Positions 26,936 to 36,279 of a stretch of 64,000 nt of DNA are shown in pieces. The notes beneath the pieces are model-generated. The model was not told where the DNA came from. It worked only from the letters and a program-made list of their open reading frames with translations, and ran no database searches. The DNA comes from Acidobacteriota bacterium. GTDB taxonomy: Bacteria; Acidobacteriota; Vicinamibacteria; Vicinamibacterales; SCN-69-37. Each line of letters starts with the position of its first letter. Position 1 is the stretch's first letter. The DNA is taken from assembly GCA_020853395.1 (NCBI GenBank), contig JADYYY010000002.1, positions 208,609-272,608 of the forward strand. The letters run 5' to 3'. The translations under genes and the position numbers were made by a program.

Positions 26936-29900
26936 CTAGAAGAGAAACCGCAACGCGCCCTGCATCTCGCGGGCGTTCTTCGCGCTCAGGATGCGCCCGA
27001 ACGTCGAACTGCCGAAGACCCGGTTGGGCAGATCGAAGTTCGTTCGATTGAGGAGGTTGTAGGTCTCCCAGCGCCATTCGATCGTGCCGTGGCGCGTCCG
27101 CCAGCTCTTCGCGACGACCAGATCCACGTTGGCATAGCCGGGGCCCGTGACGCTGTTGCGCGGCGCCGAGCCGAACGTGTACAGCGCGGGCAACGCGAAC
27201 GCGTCGGTGTCGAACCACCGCTCGGGCGTCCGCTGACCGCCGGGCAGATCGGGGTCGCGCAACTGGTCCGGGCGCTGTGCCGGACCGGCGCCGACGTTCG
27301 CTCGGTCGACGCCGAGGTTCACGGTGAACGGTGCGCCAGAAAGCGCCGTCGCCGCCGCGCTCACCCGCCAGTTTCCCAGGACGGCCTCGCGCCATGTCCC
27401 CCGCGCGGGGGACGGCAGCTCCACCGTGGCCGTCGCAATCAACTGATGACGGCGATCGAAGCTCGATCGCGCCCACTCGCCGCCCGTCCCGAACACGTTG
27501 CGGACGTCCTGCGGCACGTTCGCTTCCGCTTCCGTTGCCCCCGGGCTCGACGCGTCGTCTTTCGACGATGACCACGTGTAGCCGACGGTGAAGGCGAACC
27601 CGCGCCGGAGGGGCCGTTCCGCCTTGACCGTGACGCCGTGATAGATCGACTTGCCGTCGAAGCGGATCGCGGTGATCCGGCTCAGCGCGGGAATCGGCCG
27701 GCGCGCCTGGATCGGTCCGGGGCCGGGTTCCGGGACGTTGCGGACCGTCGCGTTGTCGGCGCCGAGCGTCCAGGTGCCCATGTAGAAGACTTCCGTCAAG
27801 AGGCCGGGCCGCCACTCGTACTGCACGCCGCCGCTCCACGTCTGGCTGTACTCGACGTTGTAGTCGTAGTCCATGATGGACGCGCCGATCGTGCCGGTGG
27901 CGTTCGCGGTGAGGATGTCGCGGGTGCGATAGAGCGGCACCTTGGCATCGGCCGGCACGTCCACTTGCTTCGTGAAGAAGAACGGCAGATTGCGGGCGAA
28001 CGCGGCCTGCACCGAGTACGCCCACTGATTCAGGAACACGCCGTAGCCGCCGCGCACGACGCCGCGGCCGTCGTCGAGGCTGAGCGCGAACCCCGTGCGA
28101 GGCGCCAGGCGCACGGCGCTCGGATCGAGCAGTCCCCTGCCCCATCCGAGCGCAGCGGTCGTCGTCGCCGGAATCGGAACGAGCGGCATGAGGGCGGCGC
28201 CGCTCTGGTGAACCGTGCCGGCGTCGTCGCTCGCGACGACGAATCGGCCACCCGGCACCGACAGATCCACCGTGGACAGCCGGTTGTTCACGTCGTACAT
28301 GTGCTGGTTGAACTCGTACCGCAGGCCTAGATTGACGGTCAGGTTCGGCCGGACCTGCCAGTCGTCCTGGGCATAGGCGTGGAACCAGTTCGTGCGGCCG
28401 TCCTCGTCGCCACGCCCGATCCCGGACGTCGCGGACGCCGGGTAGCCGAGCAAGAAATCCGCGAGCGCGTTGCCGCTGAACTGCCCCGTGTAGGTGAAGG
28501 CACCGCGAGCGGCGTCCGGCTGTTCAGGCCGCAGCCACAACCGGAAGAAGTAGGCGCCGACCTTGAGCCGGTGACGGCCGCGATCGAACGAGAGATTGTC
28601 GTAGAGCTCGACGTGCTGGTTGTTCCGGGCGACGAACGACGTCGGATCGCCCATCGTGCTGTACAGCCCGGCGGTCGAGATCTGCGGGTAACCGACGTCC
28701 CGGGGATCGCGCGTGACGCCGATGAGCCCAGTGCCGCCCGCGAAGTCCACGCCGCGGTTCACGCTCTGCTGACCGCCGCGCACGCGCATCCAGCCGAATC
28801 GCGCCTCGTTCAGCATCGCGCCGCCGATCACCCGTGCGTGGCTGACCGCCAGGTTCCGGGTACGCGTCGTCAGCGTCCGGCCGAATCCCGGCACGAGCGC
28901 CTCCTGGAGCACGCTCGTGCCGAACGGCTGCCGCTCGTCTGCATCGAACGTGCTGAACCGGACGAAGAGCGAGTCCGCGTCGGATATCCGATGATCGATC
29001 CGGCCGCTGATCTGATGGACGTCACGCTCCAGCGCCTCGACCGCCGCGAGGTTCTGGCTCTCGCCCGCGGCCGTGGGCAGGGGCACGTCACGGAGGAAGG
29101 TTCGCGCGATCGGATCGAGGCGATCGAGCGGAATCCGGTTGCCGGCGAACGGCAGGCAACTGCCGCCCGCAACGATCGTCTCCGGATCGCAGATGGGCGC
29201 GCTGCCCGCGAAGTTGCCGTCGCGCGCGGCCAGCGACGGCACCGAGAACGTTCGCGTCAGGGAGCGCTGCAGGTGCTGGCCTTCATAGCTGCCGAAAAAG
29301 AACGTGCGGCTTCGCACGATGGGCCCGCCGAAGGAACCGCCGAACTGGTGCTGCCGCAGCGGCGGCACGGCCTGGCCGGCCGGCAGAAAGAAGTTCGGCG
29401 CGTCGAACGCATCATTCCGGTAGAACTCGAACAGGGTGCCGCCGATCGTGTTCGTGCCGGCCTTCGTCGCAACGTTGATCAACGCCGACGCCTTGCCGCC
29501 GAACTCCGCCGGGTACATGGACTTCTGGATCTTGAACTCCTCGATGGAATCGACCGAGGGACTGATCACCAGGTTGTTGAACAGCTCGTCGGTGACCTTG
29601 AGGCCGTCCAGCAGGTAGATGTTGTGTCCCGAGCGCTGCCCGCCGACATTGGGGAGAGGGCCCGCCTGCTGCAGCGCGTCGCCGCGCGTCCCGCTCGGCG
29701 GCAGCACGACCGAATCGCTGAGCTGCGCCAACGCGAGGAAGTTGCGGCCGCTGATCGGCAGATGCAGGACCTCGCGCGTGCCGATGACGTCGCTGATCTC
29801 GGCATTGGCGGTCTGGAGGAGCGGGACGTCCGATGCCGTCACGGTGACGTCTTCCGCTCTCGCTGCAGCGGCCAGCACGATCTCGAGCTGGAGGGTGCGG

Positions 29901-30205
29901 CCGATCTCGAGCGGCACACGTGTCGTGCGCGGCTGAAACCCGCTCATCGAAACCGTCAGCTCCCATGCCCCGATTCTGAGGGCCGGAAGGAAGAAGCGCC
30001 CGTCGCGATCGGTCGTGCGCGACGCGACGGTGCCGCTCGCCGCATGCGTGGCGGTCACGATCGCGCCGGGGACGACGCCTCCCGTCGCGTCGCGCACCAG
30101 CCCGCTGATCTCGCCGGTGTTCGTCTGCGCGGCTGCGCCGGCGAGCCCGTTCAACCACAGCACGAACAGGGCGCAGAGCCCGCGAGAAACTCTTCGATGC
30201 CCCAT
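26936..30205 (-). CDS. TonB-dependent receptor, Oar-like with carboxypeptidase-regulatory domain
   Basis: Second receptor of the same architecture, 1089 residues: signal peptide ending near GAAAQ, a regulatory-like domain (GEISGLVRDATGGVVPGAIVTATHAASG), a plug with LPISGRNFLALAQLSD and SMYPAEFGGKASALINVATKAG, and a barrel ending MQGALRFLF. The start at ATG 30205 places the signal peptide at the N terminus; the longer frame adds 23 unlikely residues. It resembles its downstream neighbour in layout but sequence identity looks low, so this is an old duplication or independent recruitment. Substrate unknown. Confidence 0.92.
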   Translation of the reverse strand: MGHRRVSRGLCALFVLWLNGLAGAAAQTNTGEISGLVRDATGGVVPGAIVTATHAASGTVASRTTDRDGRFFLPALRIGAWELTVSMSGFQPRTTRVPLEIGRTLQLEIVLAAAARAEDVTVTASDVPLLQTANAEISDVIGTREVLHLPISGRNFLALAQLSDSVVLPPSGTRGDALQQAGPLPNVGGQRSGHNIYLLDGLKVTDELFNNLVISPSVDSIEEFKIQKSMYPAEFGGKASALINVATKAGTNTIGGTLFEFYRNDAFDAPNFFLPAGQAVPPLRQHQFGGSFGGPIVRSRTFFFGSYEGQHLQRSLTRTFSVPSLAARDGNFAGSAPICDPETIVAGGSCLPFAGNRIPLDRLDPIARTFLRDVPLPTAAGESQNLAAVEALERDVHQISGRIDHRISDADSLFVRFSTFDADERQPFGTSVLQEALVPGFGRTLTTRTRNLAVSHARVIGGAMLNEARFGWMRVRGGQQSVNRGVDFAGGTGLIGVTRDPRDVGYPQISTAGLYSTMGDPTSFVARNNQHVELYDNLSFDRGRHRLKVGAYFFRLWLRPEQPDAARGAFTYTGQFSGNALADFLLGYPASATSGIGRGDEDGRTNWFHAYAQDDWQVRPNLTVNLGLRYEFNQHMYDVNNRLSTVDLSVPGGRFVVASDDAGTVHQSGAALMPLVPIPATTTAALGWGRGLLDPSAVRLAPRTGFALSLDDGRGVVRGGYGVFLNQWAYSVQAAFARNLPFFFTKQVDVPADAKVPLYRTRDILTANATGTIGASIMDYDYNVEYSQTWSGGVQYEWRPGLLTEVFYMGTWTLGADNATVRNVPEPGPGPIQARRPIPALSRITAIRFDGKSIYHGVTVKAERPLRRGFAFTVGYTWSSSKDDASSPGATEAEANVPQDVRNVFGTGGEWARSSFDRRHQLIATATVELPSPARGTWREAVLGNWRVSAAATALSGAPFTVNLGVDRANVGAGPAQRPDQLRDPDLPGGQRTPERWFDTDAFALPALYTFGSAPRNSVTGPGYANVDLVVAKSWRTRHGTIEWRWETYNLLNRTNFDLPNRVFGSSTFGRILSAKNAREMQGALRFLF

Positions 30206-30305
30206 CGTCGGACGCCTCGGTGTGTCGGGCAGAACGCCCGGACATTCTACGCCACGAGTGCGAAGACCAACCACACCGCGCCGGGTTGCGCGACGGCAGC
30301 GACGC

Positions 30306-32693
30306 TCAGAACTGCAGGCGCAACACGGCTCGCACGGTCCTGGGCAGCGTCGGATGCGTGTGGATGTCGTCGACGCCGGCGGCCGGCTCTCCCCTGAGAC
30401 GCGACGTGTAGAAGTAGTCCACGTCGCTGGCCCTTGCGTTCAGCACGTTGAACGCGTCGAAGACGACATGGACGCGCGGCGTCAGGTGATAGCCGATCTG
30501 CGCGTTCACGAGACTGGTGGCCTTCGATCGCACGCTGTCGTCCTCGATCAAGGGCCGCGGTCCGAAGTAGCGGAGCCGGGCGCTGCCGAAAGCGCCGCGC
30601 GTCGTCTCGACCGTCACGCCGAGCGACGCCACGACGCGCGCCGCGCCGGGAATCCGAATCCCCGCCGGGTCGTCGTCCGTGAATCGCGCGTCCGACCAGG
30701 CAAGATCGGCGTCCGCGGTCAACACAGAAGACAGCCGGAGGTAATTGGTCCACTCGATACCGTGACGACGGCTGGGCCGACTCGCTTCGGTGGTGCCGGC
30801 GTCGCCGATGAAGAGCAGCTCCGATGCGAGGTCGAGCCGCCAGATCGCGACGGTGGACTGGAGCCGCGGGATCGCGATCGTCCGAATGCCCACCTCGCTT
30901 CCCGTGGCACGAACCAGGGGCGTCACGGGCTCGACCGCGTCACCCGACGACGGGTCGCGCGTGATCGTCGCGCCTCGTGCATCGTTGCTGTGGTGTCCTG
31001 TGCCCGCGCTCACGTAGAGCTCCGTCTTCCGCCAGGGCCCCAGGATGACGCCGCCCTTCGGGCTCACGAGCGTGGAGGCGGCCGTCCCGGAATTCGCCGG
31101 ATCGTCGGCATCGACGCGAAAACGATACGCGTCCAGCCTGAGGCCCGCCGTGGTGCGCAGCCAGGGCAGCCAGCGCAGCTCGTTCGTGACGAATGCACCG
31201 GCCGATGTCTGCGCGACCGCGTCCTGCCGCGTGACGCCGATACGCCGGCGTGCTGCGGTTCGGAACAGGCCGACGAGAGGAACGTCGTCGTGGCGGATCT
31301 GAACGCCGTACGTGCTTTCGCCGGTACGCCCGGCCCAGCGCACGCGGCGCGTCTGCGTGACGCGCCCGCCGGTCACCCATCGCCGGTCGGCCTGCTCGAA
31401 CTGATCGCCGCGATCGAGATCCTCGAGGAAGTAGGTGAAGTTGGAGAACAGGTTCAGCCGATAACGTGACGCGTAGGCGGTCGCGCGAGTGAGCGTGGTC
31501 GCTGACGTGCGCTGGAACTCCGCCACCGCCGCGTAGCGCGCCGTTTCTCCGCCATCCGTCGTATCGACGGTCCCGAACCGCGAGAGCGTCCCATCGGCAA
31601 TCGCGCGATCCGGCACCTGGTCGGTCGAGTTCCAGCGGCTGCGGTAGGCCATGCCGGTGAGCGAGAACGCATTCTGCCCATTCCCCTGGCTGTAACGCAG
31701 CACTGCGTTGACCTTGCGATAGTCATCGGGCAGCGCCCACGGACCGTCGTGGTGATTCACTTCCAGCGCGCCGAGCAACGTGCCGCGGCCGACGCGCGGA
31801 GACGCGGCCAGCAGCGCTCTAGACCAGCCGTCCTGACCCGCGCTCATGCTGGCAAGAGCGTGCGGCAGGACGTTCGCGTAGTTGATGTTCGCCGAACCGG
31901 CGGCCGCGAAGTCGCCGTCCTGCGCGTCGTAGGGCCCCTTGCGGAATTGCACGCCGGTGACGAGCTCGGGAATCAGGAAGTTGAGGTCCGAATAGCCCTG
32001 GCCATGGGCATGCGTCGGCAGGTTGATCGGGAGGCCGGCCACGGTCGTCGCGAAGTCCGTCCCGTGATCCAAGTTGAAGCCACGCAGGTAGTACTGGTTG
32101 GCTTTGCCCTCCCCGCTGTGCTGGCTGATGATGACGCCCGGCACGGCCTCGAGCACCTCACCGGCGCGCATGATCGGCCGTGCGGCGATCTGCCTCGCCG
32201 TCACCGCTCCCTCGCTCGCGGCCGTGGCGATGCCGACGAGGCTCTCTTCCGGATGCGGCAGATCCGCGAGATTGCGAAACGTGTCGGCCGCCGTGACGAC
32301 GACCGCCGCGTCGAGCGCGAGCAGCATCGTCACGTCCACACGGGCGGGAGCCGTCGCGGAGACCGCGACGCCGCGTCGCCGCACGTCCGCGAAGTTCAGG
32401 AACTGGAAGGTGACGACGTATTGCCCGGCCGGCACTCCGGCGAACGCGTAGCGGCCGGACGCGTCGGTCACCGTGACCTGCGTCGTCCTCCGGTCGGTCG
32501 AGGTGACCTGCACCGAGACTCCGGATAGGACGGCGCCGCTCTGGTCGAGCACCTGGCCCGACAGCGGTGGAACGACCGCCTGCGCCGCGGCCGCCGTCAC
32601 GACGACAGCACTCAGGAGGACGAAGACGAAGGCACGGAGAGCTGAGCGGTCCCTGCGAAGGAACGGCACCGCATCCAGACGATCGATCACCAT
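30306..32693 (-). CDS. TonB-dependent receptor with regulatory-like domain
   Basis: Third receptor, shorter at 795 residues. Signal peptide (about residues 15-37, ending AAAQA), regulatory-like domain (LSGQVLDQSGAVLSGVSVQVTST), a plug with VLEAVPGVIISQHSGEGKANQYYLRGFNLDHGTDF (classic TonB plug) and THAHGQGYSDLNFL, and a C-terminal VLRLQF. Size and plug resemble metal or siderophore receptors more than the two Oar-like neighbours. The start at ATG 32693 has GGAG upstream. It borders the left end of the integrative element but lies outside it. Confidence 0.9.
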   Translation of the reverse strand: MVIDRLDAVPFLRRDRSALRAFVFVLLSAVVVTAAAAQAVVPPLSGQVLDQSGAVLSGVSVQVTSTDRRTTQVTVTDASGRYAFAGVPAGQYVVTFQFLNFADVRRRGVAVSATAPARVDVTMLLALDAAVVVTAADTFRNLADLPHPEESLVGIATAASEGAVTARQIAARPIMRAGEVLEAVPGVIISQHSGEGKANQYYLRGFNLDHGTDFATTVAGLPINLPTHAHGQGYSDLNFLIPELVTGVQFRKGPYDAQDGDFAAAGSANINYANVLPHALASMSAGQDGWSRALLAASPRVGRGTLLGALEVNHHDGPWALPDDYRKVNAVLRYSQGNGQNAFSLTGMAYRSRWNSTDQVPDRAIADGTLSRFGTVDTTDGGETARYAAVAEFQRTSATTLTRATAYASRYRLNLFSNFTYFLEDLDRGDQFEQADRRWVTGGRVTQTRRVRWAGRTGESTYGVQIRHDDVPLVGLFRTAARRRIGVTRQDAVAQTSAGAFVTNELRWLPWLRTTAGLRLDAYRFRVDADDPANSGTAASTLVSPKGGVILGPWRKTELYVSAGTGHHSNDARGATITRDPSSGDAVEPVTPLVRATGSEVGIRTIAIPRLQSTVAIWRLDLASELLFIGDAGTTEASRPSRRHGIEWTNYLRLSSVLTADADLAWSDARFTDDDPAGIRIPGAARVVASLGVTVETTRGAFGSARLRYFGPRPLIEDDSVRSKATSLVNAQIGYHLTPRVHVVFDAFNVLNARASDVDYFYTSRLRGEPAAGVDDIHTHPTLPRTVRAVLRLQF

Positions 32694-32920
32694 CACACTC
32701 ACTCCGGCGGCTATCGTCTCACGAGCATCAGCCAGACGATGCCGTGCGGAAGCACTTCTGCCGACGGTGCTGGGCGAAACAGCGTCCTCGAGGCGATCAG
32801 GCATGCTGCGCGCCGAAGCGAGCGTTACGTTTGAGCAGCAGTAATCGGCATTGCGGCTGGCGGATCAGTGGGCGCACCGCTTACGGCACGCTGCTCTCAG
32901 GGTTGGTTGGTGCAGTATGG

Positions 32921-32931
32921 TGGCGTCCCCA
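32921..32931. repeat. Left attachment-site repeat of the integrative element
   Basis: TGGCGTCCCCA here is identical to 40959-40969, which is the 3' acceptor strand, discriminator and CCA of tRNA-Glu. An 11-bp direct repeat of the tRNA 3' end about 8 kb away marks the displaced half of a tRNA integration site. Confidence 0.7.
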
Positions 32932-33013
32932 ATTTGCGTGAGTTGGAACCAGCTCCGCTGGTGGTTGAGGGCGGTTGACGGCCTGAGACGCGCGGCGTGA
33001 CGGCTTCGGTGGC

Positions 33014-33256
33014 TCAGGCAGAGAGCTGCCGGACGGCTGGCCGATCCGCTGCCGTCGGCTGGCGAAGGGCGCTCGCGGGAAGCGTGGCCACGGCCACGGT
33101 GTTGCCCGCCATGTCGAAGAACTCCACCGAGTAGCCCTCCTCGCTGACGCCCGGCACGGTGTGGCGCTCCACAACCGTGCCGATGTCGCCGGCGCGCACG
33201 CCGTGCTCGGGGACGTCCAGGGTCAGAACTACGTCGCCGTACATGTCGAAGGGCAT
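33014..33256 (-). CDS. DUF4926 domain protein
   Basis: An 80-residue small protein with the DUF4926 pattern: DVVLTLDVPEHGVRAGDIGTVVE, then YSVEFFDMAGNTVAVATL, an SH3-like beta fold. Such proteins are usually encoded beside DUF6883 genes, as here (3-base gap), and have the look of a toxin-antitoxin or immunity partner, though that is not established. Third gene of a three-gene minus-strand unit in the element. Confidence 0.8.
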   Translation of the reverse strand: MPFDMYGDVVLTLDVPEHGVRAGDIGTVVERHTVPGVSEEGYSVEFFDMAGNTVAVATLPASALRQPTAADRPAVRQLSA

Positions 33257-33259
33257 CGG

Positions 33260-33592
33260 CTACCTCGGGTACATGGTAATGAATCGGGGCACGTCGGCTC
33301 CAGTGTCGATCTGCCAGACCGAGCAGAAGAGCACCGCCCTGCCTCTGGGCGTCGTGATCGGCCCCTCAATCTCGTAGACGACACCGTAGGCGTTCGTCGA
33401 AGTGCCGGTCACGTCAAGGGACAAGTGCTGCGTTCGCAGGTCGGCTTCGAGCGCCTGCGGATTCTCGGATCGATATCCGAAGCTCAGGAGGAGCCTGGCC
33501 TTCGCGGCACCTCGCCTGTGCGACAGGTTGAGAAGGTACCCGGTGAGCTTGTCCGCTGCGATGACCGCTCTCTCAGCATTCGGTACCTTCAC
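33260..33592 (-). CDS. DUF6883 domain protein
   Basis: A 110-residue protein with the DUF6883 layout: KVPNAERAVIAADKLTGYLLNLSHRRGAAKARLLLSFGY, then a C-terminal strand region VLFCSVWQIDTGADVPRFITMYPR. I place the start at GTG 33592 with GAGG about 7 bases upstream, 7 bases after the ParD-like stop; the longer frame would overlap the antitoxin gene. The family occurs mostly as short cargo genes beside DUF4926. Function unknown; it occupies the position where a ParE toxin would be expected. Confidence 0.8.
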   Translation of the reverse strand: MKVPNAERAVIAADKLTGYLLNLSHRRGAAKARLLLSFGYRSENPQALEADLRTQHLSLDVTGTSTNAYGVVYEIEGPITTPRGRAVLFCSVWQIDTGADVPRFITMYPR

Positions 33593-33599
33593 TGCGACC

Positions 33600-33848
33600 T
33601 CACAGGCCGGCGAACAAGGCGTCGATCTCGTCCTCGGTCTCGAGTTCAATCACGCGCCCGGCAGCGACATCCTCGTAGCCGCGGTCCAGAGCATCCTTGA
33701 GCCGCTCACACTTAACAGCCACGACCTCGTCTCGCACCTGCATGAGGCGCAGGGCATCGGCGACGACCTCCACCTCGGTGCTGTAGTGGCCTTCCTCGGC
33801 CTTGCGGCGAACGAGAGCTTCGAGGCTCTTGGGAATTGCGATGTCCAT
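33600..33848 (-). CDS. ParD-like ribbon-helix-helix antitoxin
   Basis: An 82-residue protein beginning MDIAIPKSLEALVRRKAEEGHYSTEVEVVADALRLM, the beta strand plus helix-helix of ParD/CopG-type antitoxins, with an acidic C-terminal tail (ELETEDEIDALFAGL) that in ParD wraps the toxin. The start is ATG 33848, with GGAGAG 9 bases upstream, in preference to an upstream ATG at 33863. Autoregulation through the N-terminal domain is usual. No ParE-like toxin follows; instead DUF6883 and DUF4926 genes do. Confidence 0.82.
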   Translation of the reverse strand: MDIAIPKSLEALVRRKAEEGHYSTEVEVVADALRLMQVRDEVVAVKCERLKDALDRGYEDVAAGRVIELETEDEIDALFAGL

Positions 33849-33863
33849 TGTGCGGCTCTCCAC

Positions 33864-34275
33864 GCACTACGCCCCAGTCCGAGGCTGTTGCCCCTCAAGG
33901 CGTGAACCTGACCATTATGGACCCGTCTGCCGGGCTTGCAGATGTCGGAGACCACGCCCGGCACGATTCAGTTGTGGAACGGGATCCGAACGAGGCGGGC
34001 TCTGATCTGGACGCACCGGCAGGGCCGGACATGCGGTCGACACTTTCGGTAGGACGGGCGCTTGGTGCCGGCCGATATGCAGTGACGCTTGGCCACCACG
34101 CATCAGTGCTTGACAGCGTCAGCGACCGTCCCGGACACTGTCGGGAGCGCGCTCTGGGGCGCCTCCTGTCCGCGGCAAGCGAGTTTGCTCCCACCCAACG
34201 TGTTTCTTCACAACTCGAACCTTCTTCCGGCCTGAAGGTAAGCGGACGCCAGGCATCTCACGGAAGGAAGGTCTC
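33864..34275. other. Intergenic region in the element
   Basis: About 410 bases between the divergent ParD-like and ankyrin genes. Overlapping open frames show no domain-like composition. It should hold both promoters; no clear boxes were found. A GGAAGG Shine-Dalgarno lies just before the ankyrin gene start. Confidence 0.4.
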
Positions 34276-35829
34276 ATGAGCACTCTCGAAAACCTCAGGA
34301 AGTCTGCGAGGCGATGGCTGAAGGCGTTGCGCGCGGATGATGCCGACGCGCATGCTCGCCTTGAACGTGCACATCCGAATGCCCCTTCCCCTCCTGCTCT
34401 GCGCGAGGTTCAGCACGCGCTCGCACGGGAGCACGGCCACGAAAGCTGGGTCGATCTTCGGCGGGCTCTCGATGACGGCCGGCGCCGCGGGGCCGCCACA
34501 CCCGATGCCGATCAGTACGACGCTGTAGCCAAGGATGTCTTGGCGGTGTACCAGACCGGTGACGGTGCAGCGATTCAGCGCCTACAGGAGCGATTCCGAA
34601 GACCCGTAACCTGGGAAACCTTGCGCGCCGAAGTCGATCATCAACTCGAGCAGTTGCCCGATTCGTTGAGACCCAGCGCCGGACTGTCCCTGGCGGACAT
34701 CAGGCACTTCATGGCCCGGTCCGCCGGATTCCAGAACTGGGCATCGTTCTTGGACGCGTTGAGGCTTGACGGTGAAGAGTCAGAGGCCAACGCACGAGCG
34801 GCTGTCGTCGTGCCGCGACAATCCGATCCGGGACCGTCCGGCATCCTCCAGCCTGTCGAGCTCCGAATTACGCTGCCGATGGAACTTCAAGGTGGCAAGT
34901 ACACGATGACGACCGACGTGTGGAACATGCTTGCGGCAAGCCGCGCGGGTGATCTCGAAAGGGTCAAGTTGCTTGTAGCTGCTACGCCGGGGCTGGTTCG
35001 CTGCGAGCACAACTACATGCCTCCGCTTCACCTGGCGGTTCGCGAAGGTCATAAAGATCTCGTGGGGTTTCTACTGGAAAGAGGTGCGTTCGACCCCGAA
35101 CACGTGACGTATCCGTACAACGAGAAGCTGCTCACAATCGCCGAGGATCGGGACTACGCCGAGATCGCCCGGCTGTTGTGCCAGTATGCAGGCACACCAT
35201 CAACAGCCGACGGTGAGGCCGTTCACGGCGTTGGCACGATTCAGTTCCCAGCCGACGACGACGTGAATCGGCTTGAGAAGCTCGTTGCTGCGAACGCGCT
35301 CAGCGCGGTTGAGAAGCTCCTGGAGCGTCGGCCCGAACTCGTTCACTACGAACTTGCGTGTTGGGCGGAGGGAGTTCTGAGCACGCCGGCGAACCGCGCG
35401 TTTCGACAGATGCTCGAGCTGCTGCTTCGCCTCGGAGCCCGCGTGCCGGATGTCGCCAAGTGGGGCCGGGCATACTACTTCAAGCACTATGACATCGCAG
35501 CGTTTCTCTTGGAGCGAGGCATGAATCCGAACCATATGAACTGGCATCGCACGACGTTGCTGCACGACATGGCTTGGGAAGGAGACGTCCGCAAGGCGGT
35601 GTTGCTGCTGGATAGCGGTGCGAATATCGATGCCGTCGATGACGAGTTCCGATCAACACCGTTGGGCATTGCTGCGCGAGGGGGCCGACTCGAGGTTGTC
35701 AGGCTGCTGCTGGACCGCGGAGCCGATCCCAACACAGCTGGCGCGTCATGGGCGACGCCATTGGCTTGGGCGGTGAAGAAGAAGCACTCCGACATCGCCG
35801 CGGTGCTACGCTCGGCTGGAGCTCGGTGA
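34276..35829 (+). CDS. Ankyrin-repeat protein
   Basis: A 517-residue protein. The N-terminal third (1-190) contains two related helical segments with AxRxLARxHGxxSWxxL (ALREVQHALAREHGHESWVDLRRAL; SLADIRHFMARSAGFQNWASFLDAL). The rest has ankyrin repeats (MPPLHLAVREGHKDLVGFLLERGA; STPLGIAARGGRLEVVRLLLDRGADPN). This N-terminal motif plus ankyrins is common in bacterial cytoplasmic proteins of unknown target. No signal peptide. Codon use is visibly less GC-biased than the surrounding chromosome, consistent with transfer. Start ATG 34276 with GGAAGG upstream. Confidence 0.85.
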   Translation: MSTLENLRKSARRWLKALRADDADAHARLERAHPNAPSPPALREVQHALAREHGHESWVDLRRALDDGRRRGAATPDADQYDAVAKDVLAVYQTGDGAAIQRLQERFRRPVTWETLRAEVDHQLEQLPDSLRPSAGLSLADIRHFMARSAGFQNWASFLDALRLDGEESEANARAAVVVPRQSDPGPSGILQPVELRITLPMELQGGKYTMTTDVWNMLAASRAGDLERVKLLVAATPGLVRCEHNYMPPLHLAVREGHKDLVGFLLERGAFDPEHVTYPYNEKLLTIAEDRDYAEIARLLCQYAGTPSTADGEAVHGVGTIQFPADDDVNRLEKLVAANALSAVEKLLERRPELVHYELACWAEGVLSTPANRAFRQMLELLLRLGARVPDVAKWGRAYYFKHYDIAAFLLERGMNPNHMNWHRTTLLHDMAWEGDVRKAVLLLDSGANIDAVDDEFRSTPLGIAARGGRLEVVRLLLDRGADPNTAGASWATPLAWAVKKKHSDIAAVLRSAGAR

Positions 35830-36279
35830 TGAGGTCAGGTGGGCAGGCTGTGAGTCTGCCCACCTACAGCGGTTGCCGCCCGCGTCTTGTCGGTTCGGCA
35901 CGGGCAATTTGCGGCATGGCCTTGCGCTGAACCGCGGGGAATCGATAAGTGGTCCTCGCCGGCTCGTCGCCGGGCACTTGCCGTGCCCGCGAGTTGGGCG
36001 TATAAGATTCGAAGCAGTCTGCTGGTCGGCTGCGGCCCGTCACGGTGCTGATGGCACGCGGGCCGAACTCATCGCTCGGTCGCCCCAGCGGTCCCGAGCC
36101 CGGGTTCCACAGACCACGCCCTGAACGTCGCGCGGCGCAACGCCCCGAACGCTCAGCGCCTTCTTGAATCGCCCCGCGCCGTCACGGCCCGGACGCCTTC
36201 ACGGACAACTCAGCGTAACGCCTTGCTCGCTTGCCGAGCCGTATCTCGGCGAAGCCGAGCGAAGGCTGGGAGGACAGCC
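35830..36279. other. Intergenic region in the element
   Basis: About 450 bases with no supported gene between the ankyrin gene and the wHTH gene pair. It contains the hairpin at 35837-35865 near its left end and an imperfect inverted repeat of the type CGGCCCG/GCGGGCCG around 36030-36065. Nothing else recognisable. Confidence 0.4.
35837..35865 (+). terminator. Hairpin after the ankyrin gene
   Basis: AGGTGGGCAG (35837-35846) and CTGCCCACCT (35856-35865) form a perfect 10-bp stem with a 9-base loop, eight bases after the stop codon. No T-tract follows, so termination is likely but not certain. Confidence 0.5.
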
